The notes beneath the pieces are model-generated. The model saw only the letters and a program-made list of their open reading frames with translations, searched no databases and was not told the DNA's origin. From positions 248,001 through 312,000 of the forward strand of contig NZ_JARJBB010000006.1 of NCBI RefSeq assembly GCF_029269835.1: 64,000 nt of DNA, in the 5' to 3' direction. Shown piece after piece: positions 57,864 to 64,000 of the stretch (positions are counted from its first letter, which is position 1; every line of letters begins with the position of its first letter). A program made the translations under genes and the position numbers. Source of the stretch: Streptomyces tropicalis. GTDB lineage: Bacteria > Actinomycetota > Actinomycetes > Streptomycetales > Streptomycetaceae.

Positions 57864-59396
57864 ATGCCCCCGCGGAGCAACGACAGCGAGCCGGACGACC
57901 CCCACGATCGCCCGGCCCCCGACCCCACCCCGGCACCGGTCCCACCCGGCCCCGCCCCGGCACCGCTGACCCCGGCGACCGGGCCGGAGGCCGTCGGAGC
58001 GGCGGACCGCGGGGGCCCGGACGAGAGGGTGGCCGCGCTGCGGCGGGTCGTCCGGGCCGGGCGGCGGTGGCGTGGGCTGCGCCGCAGCGGTCAGGCACTG
58101 CTGCTGGCCGTGGCGCTCACCGGCGGGGCCGTCGCCCTGGGGGCGGCCCGCGACGGCGGGGCGGCCGCCGCGGCGTCCCCGGCCGGCGCCGTGACCCCGG
58201 ACCTGCTCGCGGGCGGCAGCCTCGACGCGGGCGTCGCCTCGCTCCAGGCGCACCTGCGCGCCCAGCCCCGGGACCACGACGCCTGGGCCGTGCTCGGGCT
58301 CGCCTACGTCGAGCAGGCGCGGACCAAGGGCGACCCGGCCCGCTACCCGCAGGCCCAGAAGGCGCTGGCGCGGGCGGAGGCGCTGGCCCCCGGCGACGAC
58401 CGCGCGCTCGCCGGACGGGCCGCGCTCGCCGCCGCCCGGCACGACTTCGCCGGCGCCCTCGCCCTGGCCGACCGCGCGCTGCGGCGGAACCCCTACAGCG
58501 AGCGCGCCCTGTGCTCCCGCGTCGACGCCCTGGTGGAACTCGGCCGCTACGACGAGGCGTCGAAGGCCGCCGACACCGCCGACGCGCGGCACCCGGGGAT
58601 CCCGGTCTTCACCCGGTACGCCTACGTCCACGAGCTGCGCGGCGACGTCGCCACCGCGCGCCGCGTCCTGGAGCAGGCGCTCGGCACCGCCTCCTCCCGC
58701 GGCGACGTCGCCTACGTCGCCACCCAGCTCGGCCAACTCGCCTGGAACCAGGGCGACTACCGCACCGCGCTCACGCAGTACGCACGGGCGCTGGCCGCCG
58801 ACGACACGTATCTGCCCGCGCTGGAGGGACGGGCCCGCGCGCAGGCCGCGAGCGGCGACCGCGCGGCCGCCCTGCGCGGGATGCGGGACGTCGTGGCGCG
58901 CTCCCCGCTGCCCGGCCCGCTCGTCGAGCTCGGCGAACTGTACGAGGCCCGGGGTGCCGCCGGGGACCGGGCCAGGGCCCGCGACCAGTACGCGCTCGTC
59001 GACGCCTGGACCTCCCTCGCCCGCGCCAACGGCGTCGACGCCGACCTGGACACCGCGCTCGCCGCCGCCGACCACGGCGACTCCGCGGCGGCGCTGCGCG
59101 CGGCCCGCGCCGAGTGGGCCCGCCGCGAGACGGTGCACACCGCGGACGCCCTCGCCTGGGCCCTGCACGCCGAGGGCCGCGACCGCGAGGCCCTTCCGTA
59201 CGCCCGCCGGGCGACGGCCACCGGATACCGCAGCGCCGTCCTGCTCTACCACCGCGGAATGATCGAGCGCGCCGCCGGCCGGACCGGGCCCGCCCGCACG
59301 CACCTCGCCGCCGCCCTCGACCTGAACCCCGGCTTCTCCCCGCTCGGCGCCCGCGCGGCCCGTACCGCCCTGAAGTCCCTGGAGGCGTCCCGGTGA
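57864..59396 (+). CDS. Membrane-anchored TPR protein
   Basis: 510 residues. A Pro/acidic N-terminus (about 1-55), a membrane helix (GQALLLAVALTGGAVALGAA, 76-95) and at least eight tetratricopeptide-like repeats, for example AWAVLGLAYVEQARTKGD, ALALADRALRRNPYSERAL and DYRTALTQYARALAADDTYL. The repeats lie outside the membrane if the N-terminus is inside. It is likely a scaffold. ATG 57864 has GGAGGAG; its stop overlaps the NicO start (GTGA), so the two are co-translated. Confidence 0.9.
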   Translation: MPPRSNDSEPDDPHDRPAPDPTPAPVPPGPAPAPLTPATGPEAVGAADRGGPDERVAALRRVVRAGRRWRGLRRSGQALLLAVALTGGAVALGAARDGGAAAAASPAGAVTPDLLAGGSLDAGVASLQAHLRAQPRDHDAWAVLGLAYVEQARTKGDPARYPQAQKALARAEALAPGDDRALAGRAALAAARHDFAGALALADRALRRNPYSERALCSRVDALVELGRYDEASKAADTADARHPGIPVFTRYAYVHELRGDVATARRVLEQALGTASSRGDVAYVATQLGQLAWNQGDYRTALTQYARALAADDTYLPALEGRARAQAASGDRAAALRGMRDVVARSPLPGPLVELGELYEARGAAGDRARARDQYALVDAWTSLARANGVDADLDTALAAADHGDSAAALRAARAEWARRETVHTADALAWALHAEGRDREALPYARRATATGYRSAVLLYHRGMIERAAGRTGPARTHLAAALDLNPGFSPLGARAARTALKSLEASR

Positions 59397-61009
59397 GGCC
59401 GGGCATCCCGGCGCGAGCCGCCGTCCGCCGACCGCTCGCCCGGGCCGCCGCCGTCCTCGCCGCGGCGGCCGCGCTCGCCCTGGTCCCGGCGGGCACCGCG
59501 GCGGCGCACCCGCTCGGCAACTTCACCGTCAACCACTACGACGGGCTCGTCGCCGCGCCCGGCCTGCTGCGTGTCGACCACGTCGAGGACCTCGCCGAGA
59601 TCCCGGCGACCCAGGCCCGGCCCGGGATCGACCGGCTGGGCCTGACGGCGTGGGCCCGGCAGCGGTGCGCGGACGCGGCCCGCGGCAGCCGGGTCGCCGT
59701 CGACGGACGGCACGTCCCGCTCACGGCCGCCCGCAGCCGGGCCCGGCTGCGTCCCGGGCAGGCGGGCCTGAACACCCTGCGGGTGGAGTGCCGGTTCACG
59801 GCCCCGCTGCCCGCGGGGCGGCCGGCCGCCGTCGTCTTCCACGGGGAGGGGAACGCCGACGGGCCCGGCTGGCGGGAGATCACCGCGCGCGGCGACCGGA
59901 CGACCCTGACCGCGTCCGACGTGCCCGCGGTGTCGTCCTCGCACGAACTCACCCGCTACCCCGCCGGGTTGCTGTCCTCCCCGGCCGCCACCTCGACCGC
60001 GTCCCTGCGGGTGCGGCCCGGCGGCCCCGCCCTCGCCGGCGGCGCGGCCCCCGCGCCCGGGGCGGCTGTCCTCCCGCGCGGCGCCGACCGCTGGACCCGC
60101 GCCCTGGACGACCTGGTCGCGCGGCACGACCTCACCCCCGGCTTCGCCGCCCTCGCACTGGCCGTCGCGGTCGGTCTCGGTGCGCTGCACGCGCTCGCCC
60201 CGGGGCACGGCAAGACCGTCATGGCGGCGTCGGCGGCCGCGCGCGGCGGGCGGGCCCGGATGCGGGACGTCCTGCCGCTGGCCGCGTCGGTGACCGTCAC
60301 GCACACGCTGGGCGTGGTGGCACTCGGCCTGCTGGTGACGGCGGGATCCGCGGCGGCCCCCTCGGTGATCGCCTGGCTGGGCATCGCCGGCGGGGTCCTG
60401 GTCACCGCGATGGGCGTCCGGCTGGTCCGCCGCGCCTGGCGCCACCGCACCCCCCACCCGCACCGACCGGACCAGGCGCACGCGCACGGACCGGAACACG
60501 CTCGTCACCACGAACACGACCACGGTCACGGCTCCGAGCACCCGCACGAGCACAGCCACGACGACGGCCACGACCACCCGCACGAGCACAGCCACAGCCA
60601 CGACCACCCGCACCCCGGCGTCGTCCACACCCACGGCGGTCGCACCCACACCCACGCCGTCGCGCCGACCCTCCGCGGCACCCTGCTCCTCGGCTTCGCC
60701 GGGGGGCTCGTGCCCAGCCCGTCCGCGGTGGTGGTGCTGGTGGGCGCCGCCGCGCTGGGCAAGGCCTGGTTGGGGCTGCTGCTCGTGGTCGCCTACGGCG
60801 CCGGACTCGCCCTCACCCTGACCGCCGCCGGGTTCGCCGTGGTGCGGCTCGGCACGACCACGGCCCGGGCGCTGGACCGCCGTCCGCGATGGACCGCGGG
60901 CCCGCTGCCCGCGCTGGTGCGGCGGACGGCACCGCTGGGTTCCGCCTGCGTCGTCCTGGCCCTCGGCGCCGGACTGGTGCTCAGGGGGGCGGCAACGGCA
61001 CTGGGCTGA
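59393..61009 (+). CDS. NicO/RcnA-like nickel-cobalt exporter with His-rich loop
   Basis: 538 residues. A signal-like N-terminus and an extracytoplasmic domain (AHPLGNFTVNHYDGL, about 40-240) precede a NicO/UreH-type membrane part with GALHALAPGHGKTVMAASAA (the metal-site HX4-H-type helix) and GGLVPSPSAVVVLVGAAALG. Between them (about 355-423) is a loop with dozens of histidines. These features fit RcnA-like Ni/Co efflux, or a metal-handling protein. GTG 59393 overlaps the TPR stop. It completes the SigK-linked operon. Confidence 0.88.
   Translation: MRPGIPARAAVRRPLARAAAVLAAAAALALVPAGTAAAHPLGNFTVNHYDGLVAAPGLLRVDHVEDLAEIPATQARPGIDRLGLTAWARQRCADAARGSRVAVDGRHVPLTAARSRARLRPGQAGLNTLRVECRFTAPLPAGRPAAVVFHGEGNADGPGWREITARGDRTTLTASDVPAVSSSHELTRYPAGLLSSPAATSTASLRVRPGGPALAGGAAPAPGAAVLPRGADRWTRALDDLVARHDLTPGFAALALAVAVGLGALHALAPGHGKTVMAASAAARGGRARMRDVLPLAASVTVTHTLGVVALGLLVTAGSAAAPSVIAWLGIAGGVLVTAMGVRLVRRAWRHRTPHPHRPDQAHAHGPEHARHHEHDHGHGSEHPHEHSHDDGHDHPHEHSHSHDHPHPGVVHTHGGRTHTHAVAPTLRGTLLLGFAGGLVPSPSAVVVLVGAAALGKAWLGLLLVVAYGAGLALTLTAAGFAVVRLGTTTARALDRRPRWTAGPLPALVRRTAPLGSACVVLALGAGLVLRGAATALG
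60539..60595. repeat. 21-bp direct repeat in His-rich loop
   Basis: A 21-bp sequence starting CACCCGCACGAGCACAG occurs identically at 60539-60559 and 60575-60595 (period 36 bp), with a partial third copy near 60605. In-frame expansion would lengthen the histidine-rich loop. Confidence 0.8.
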
Positions 61010-61079
61010 GCTACTTTTGGGGAGAAACCAGGCGCGTCGGGTGGAGTCGAGTCCGAGTCCGGATGCGAAGGGGGCGCCG

Positions 61080-62678
61080 GTGTCCAAGGAACCGGGTCGT
61101 GAACGGGTGATCGCCGGCCGCTACCGTCTGGTGGCCCCGCTCGGCGAGGGCGGCATGGGGACGGTGTGGCGGGCCCGCGACGAGGTGCTGCACCGCGAGG
61201 TCGCGGTCAAGGAGGTGCGCGCGCCCGCCGGGCTGCCCGCGTCCGACGTGGAGCGGATGTACGCGCGGCTGGAGCGGGAGGCCTGGGCCGCGGCCCGCGT
61301 CGCCCACCGCAACGTGGTGACGGTGTACGACGTGGCCACCGAGGACGGCCGGCCGTGGATCGTGATGGAGCTGGTGCGGGGCCTGTCGCTGGCCGACGTC
61401 CTGGAGGCCGAGGGCCCGCTCGCCCCGCAGCGCGCGGCACGGATCGGCGCCGAGGTGCTGTCGGCACTGCGCGCCGCGCACGCCGCCGGGGTGCTGCACC
61501 GGGACGTGAAGCCGGCGAACGTGCTGCTGTCGAACGACGGCCGGGTGGTCCTCACCGACTTCGGCATCGCGACCGTCGAGGGCAGCTCGGCGCTCACCAT
61601 GACGGGCGAGGTCGTCGGCTCCCCGGAGTTCCTGGCCCCGGAGCGCGCCCTGGGCCGCACCCCGGGCCCGGAGTCGGACCTGTGGTCGCTCGGGGTGCTG
61701 CTGTACGCGGCCGTCGAGGGCGGCTCGCCCTTCCGGCAGGACACGCCGCTCGGCACCCTGCGCGCCGTGGTCGACGAGGAGTTCCCGCGGCCGCGCCGGG
61801 CCGGCCCGCTGGCCCCGGTGGTGGCGGGGCTGCTGCGCAAGGACCCGGCCGCACGGCTCGCGGCCGCACGGGCGGAACAGGAGCTGCATCTCGTCGCGGC
61901 GGGCGGCACGCCCCGCGCGGACGGCGCCGCGGCGGGCCGGTACGCGCCCACGGCCCCCGCCCGGACCCGGCAGCCGGAGCCGGAGGCTCCGTTCGCGCCC
62001 GCCGGCCCGGGCACCGTGTACGGCACGGCGGGGGAACCGCGGGGGCCGGCGCGGCCCGGCCGCCGCGCGGCGCTCGTGCTGGCCGCCGGGGTGGCCGCGC
62101 TGGCACTGGCGGTGGCCGGGCTGGCGTACGCGCTGCTGCACCGCGACGGCGGTGGGACGGGCGGGGGCACGGCGTCCGGCGGCGGTCCCGCGGTCTCCGC
62201 CCCGGCGCCGGGGCCGAGCGGCAACCGCACGGTGAGCGGGGGCGGTTCGGGGTCCTCGCCGGGCGGCACGGGGCACGCGCCGCCGGCGCAGACCGTGCGG
62301 GTCGCGCTGACGGGCACGCACACGGCGTACGCGGGGGCGTGCCCGCCGCCGCAGGCGCAGGCGCCCGCCTTCACCGCCCTGTTCACGGTGGGGCGGCTGC
62401 CCGCGCGGGTGACCTACCGGTGGGTGCTGGACGGTGCCGAGGTGCCCGGCCACGGGTGGCGGACGCTGTCGTTCCCGGCGGGCGGGGGGACGTCCCGGCA
62501 GGAGACGGTGGCGCTCACCTCGTACGCGGAGGGCGGCACGTTCAGGGACACGATCCGGGTGGAGGTGCGGGAGCCGGTGCGCACCGCCTCGGAGTCGGTG
62601 CCGTTCACGGTGGTGTGCGGGACGGAGACCCCGACGGGCGGGGTCTCCTCCTCGCCGAGCGGTTCGGCCACCCCCTGA
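61080..62678 (+). CDS. Transmembrane Ser/Thr protein kinase
   Basis: 532 residues from GTG 61080, which has AAGGGGG just upstream; a GTG at 61041 would add 13 residues. Kinase domain about 14-270: P-loop GEGGMGTV, K44, catalytic HRDVKPANVLL (D142), DFG 160-162, and activation loop with GSPEFLAPER. A Pro-rich juxtamembrane segment leads to a helix at 330-353. The extracellular part is a Gly/Ser linker and a beta-sandwich-like domain (YRWVLDGAEVPGHGWRTLSF), not PASTA. A PknB-type sensor; ligand unknown. Confidence 0.92.
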   Translation: MSKEPGRERVIAGRYRLVAPLGEGGMGTVWRARDEVLHREVAVKEVRAPAGLPASDVERMYARLEREAWAAARVAHRNVVTVYDVATEDGRPWIVMELVRGLSLADVLEAEGPLAPQRAARIGAEVLSALRAAHAAGVLHRDVKPANVLLSNDGRVVLTDFGIATVEGSSALTMTGEVVGSPEFLAPERALGRTPGPESDLWSLGVLLYAAVEGGSPFRQDTPLGTLRAVVDEEFPRPRRAGPLAPVVAGLLRKDPAARLAAARAEQELHLVAAGGTPRADGAAAGRYAPTAPARTRQPEPEAPFAPAGPGTVYGTAGEPRGPARPGRRAALVLAAGVAALALAVAGLAYALLHRDGGGTGGGTASGGGPAVSAPAPGPSGNRTVSGGGSGSSPGGTGHAPPAQTVRVALTGTHTAYAGACPPPQAQAPAFTALFTVGRLPARVTYRWVLDGAEVPGHGWRTLSFPAGGGTSRQETVALTSYAEGGTFRDTIRVEVREPVRTASESVPFTVVCGTETPTGGVSSSPSGSATP

Positions 62679-62682
62679 GAGG

Positions 62683-63486
62683 TCAGGCCGTGCCGTTCAG
62701 GACCGGAAGGTAGCCACCGGACTGGCCGGCCGCGGTCGGGTGGTACGACTCGGTGATGTTGGTCCAGTTGACGCTGTGCAGCCAGGAGCTGCCGGAGCAG
62801 ATCTCGTGGCCGGAGAACGTGGTGCGGACCTCGCCGTAGGCGAAGCCGTGGTTCGCGGCGACCTTGGCGATCGCGGCGTCGATGTAGTCGGCCGCGCCGT
62901 TGATGGCGCTGCGCTTGGTCTCGGAGAGGCCGAGGCAGGTCTGTCCGAGCATGTAGAAGCGGGGGTAGCCGAGGACGACGACCCGGGCGGAGGGTGCCTT
63001 GGAGCGGATCGCCGAGTAGACGTTGTCGAGCTTGCCGGGGAGCGTCGAGTCGACGTACGCCTTCGCGGTGTTGATCCGGGAGATGCAGCTGCTGTCGGAC
63101 TGCAGCACACAGGTCGTCATGACGTCGGAGAAGCCGGCGTCGTTGCCGCCGATGGTGATGGAGACGAGGCCGGTGGAGGAGCCGAGGGGGCCGAGCTGGT
63201 TGGCGAGGACGTCGTCGGTGGTGGCACCCGAGCAGGCGGTGAAGGAGAAGGACGACGGGGCGTGGGCGGCGTTCCAGAGGTACGGGTACGCGTTCGTGCT
63301 GCGGTCGCAGGAGCCGCTGGAGCCGATGTAGCTGCCGGCGCCGACGCCCGAGGCGTAGGAGTCGCCGAGGGCCACGTAGCCGCCGGAGGCCGACTGCGAG
63401 GCCTGTGCCGAGGCCGCCCCGGTGAGGGCGAGGCCGGAGGCGAGGAGGAGGGAACTGACGTATGCGGTAAGTCGGGAACGTCTCAT
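62683..63486 (-). CDS. Secreted SGNH/GDSL esterase-lipase
   Basis: 267 residues with an N-terminal signal (LTAYVSSLLLASGLALTGAA). SGNH blocks: GDSYASG (nucleophile S43), the glycine block, SITIGGNDAG (block III asparagine) and ESYHPTAAGQ with the catalytic histidine near the end. It resembles secreted Streptomyces lipases/esterases. Six cysteines suggest three disulfides. The ATG at 63486 has GGGAGG. The leader holds small dyads (CCACA/TGTGG at 63513-63524). Convergent with the kinase gene with only 4 bp between stops. Confidence 0.94.
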   Translation of the reverse strand: MRRSRLTAYVSSLLLASGLALTGAASAQASQSASGGYVALGDSYASGVGAGSYIGSSGSCDRSTNAYPYLWNAAHAPSSFSFTACSGATTDDVLANQLGPLGSSTGLVSITIGGNDAGFSDVMTTCVLQSDSSCISRINTAKAYVDSTLPGKLDNVYSAIRSKAPSARVVVLGYPRFYMLGQTCLGLSETKRSAINGAADYIDAAIAKVAANHGFAYGEVRTTFSGHEICSGSSWLHSVNWTNITESYHPTAAGQSGGYLPVLNGTA

Positions 63487-63831
63487 GGAACCTCCCTTTA
63501 GCAGGATCTCTGCCACAACTGTGGTAGCAGCTACGCGTGTTGACAGGAAGTGTCCATGCCAAAACTTTCCAGCTCTCAACAGAACCGGCCCGAGAGATTC
63601 ACCGTCCATGGGGTGGCGTAGCGCGCACATGCCGTGACGAGACGTCAGGCATTTCACCCGAACGAGTTACTCCGCTGGGCACTCACCGCTCCGGCCTCCG
63701 GCATCGCGCCGCCGGCCCCCGCGGCGAGCCGGGTACGGAGCCCCACCGCGGGCAGGTGCGTCTTGACGGCCCCCACGGCGCTGCGCGACATTGAAGCCCG
63801 GCATCCGGCGCTTCGGGGGGCAAAGTCGCCC
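63487..63831. other. Divergent promoter region
   Basis: 345 bp between the SGNH esterase and the rightward membrane-protein gene; no gene seen. TTGACG at 63763-63768 and GACATT at 63787-63792, 18 bp apart, are a plausible promoter for the rightward gene. Small dyads near 63513-63533 belong to the esterase leader. Confidence 0.5.
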
Positions 63832-64000
63832 ATGCAGACCATACGTATCAAGACCGATTCAGCGGCCGGCAGTCGGCGCGCGCGGCCAGGGCCGGGGAGG
63901 GACCTGGCGCCGCTGCTCACCGGCGCCGCGACCGCCGCCGCGGGGGCCGGCGCACTGCTCGCACTCACCGGCTCGGCGTCCGTCCTGCGCGGCCCGCTCG
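63832..64000 (+). CDS. N-terminus of a probable membrane protein (cut by window edge)
   Basis: Only 56 codons from the ATG at 63832 are present. A basic N-terminus (RIKTDSAAGSRRARPGPGR) is followed by a hydrophobic, Ala-rich stretch (LLTGAATAAAGAGALLALTG) that could be the first membrane helix or a signal. The RBS is weak (GGGGGG 11 bases upstream). A family cannot be assigned; the promoter-like TTGACG/GACATT upstream supports it being real. Confidence 0.55.
   Translation, partial: MQTIRIKTDSAAGSRRARPGPGRDLAPLLTGAATAAAGAGALLALTGSASVLRGPL

Noticed and set aside
1..64000. CRISPR arrays, tRNA/rRNA genes, riboswitches
   Set aside because: No regularly spaced repeats, cloverleaf-like segments, rRNA conserved stretches or known riboswitch cores were noticed by eye; a covariance-model scan would settle this.

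Overview
The window is actinobacterial chromosome, almost certainly Streptomyces or a close relative. Base composition is very GC-rich, nearly every third codon position is G or C, and GTG starts and GTGA/ATGA stop-start overlaps are common. Several genes appear to be leaderless, with a -10-like hexamer ending 7-8 bases before the start codon. Gene content (SoxR, NamZ, a PASTA-less Ser/Thr kinase, DUF4331, sortase, a type ISP domain protein, RskA/ECF pair) also fits. No tRNA, rRNA, CRISPR array or intact insertion sequence was recognised.

Layout. 1-10.2 kb: the right part of a secondary-metabolite tailoring cluster: two flavin hydroxylases, MarR, a double SnoaL-like protein, tandem GNAT, P450 plus ferredoxin, SDR, a BBE-type flavin oxidase, a small beta-rich protein and a methyltransferase-like protein. 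No synthase is visible, so the core genes are probably left of position 1. 10.6-15.2 kb: a two-repeat lipoprotein, a phosphoribosyltransferase/hydrolase fusion with a DUF1876 protein, YchJ, and a graveyard of remnants (IS5-like transposase, SRPBCC protein). 14.5-17.4 kb: gluconate regulator, kinase and permease. 17.6-23.6 kb: YedY-like molybdoenzyme with cytochrome b, APC permease, DMT transporter, Nudix hydrolase. 23.6-29.5 kb: a divided acyl-CoA module (kinase-like protein, acyl-CoA dehydrogenase; SDR, acyl-CoA ligase, TetR) whose two promoters share a 13-bp operator core. 29.6-36.7 kb: NamZ, a serine hydrolase, a penicillin acylase, a zinc-ribbon protein and SoxR behind a MITE. 36.7-44.3 kb: two further TetR circuits (MaoC dehydratase; acyl-CoA dehydrogenase plus alcohol and aldehyde dehydrogenases), each with matching palindromes at regulator and target. 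44.3-48.1 kb: class F-type sortase with a membrane-anchored surface protein, and a molybdopterin oxidoreductase. 48.3-54.5 kb: TetR and homogentisate dioxygenase, GntR, a stand-alone type ISP specificity domain, an ABC permease remnant and a CoA-transferase. 54.6-61 kb: SigK/RskA-like pair divergent from a DUF4331-TPR-NicO operon with a SigK-like promoter. 61-64 kb: receptor Ser/Thr kinase, secreted SGNH esterase and the start of a membrane protein.

How the parts work together. The most coherent new inference is that 24.0-29.4 kb is a levulinate/4-hydroxyacid type pathway: ligase, ketoreductase, hydroxyacyl-CoA kinase and dephosphorylating dehydrogenase. It appears to be run by one TetR repressor through the core CATACCGACCGGT, which also occurs in front of the molybdoenzyme gene at 48.1 kb. 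The SigK-DUF4331-TPR-NicO block looks like an envelope metal/redox stress unit. The tailoring cluster contains several enzymes with altered catalytic or cofactor residues. These are sequence-based inferences; no database search was run.
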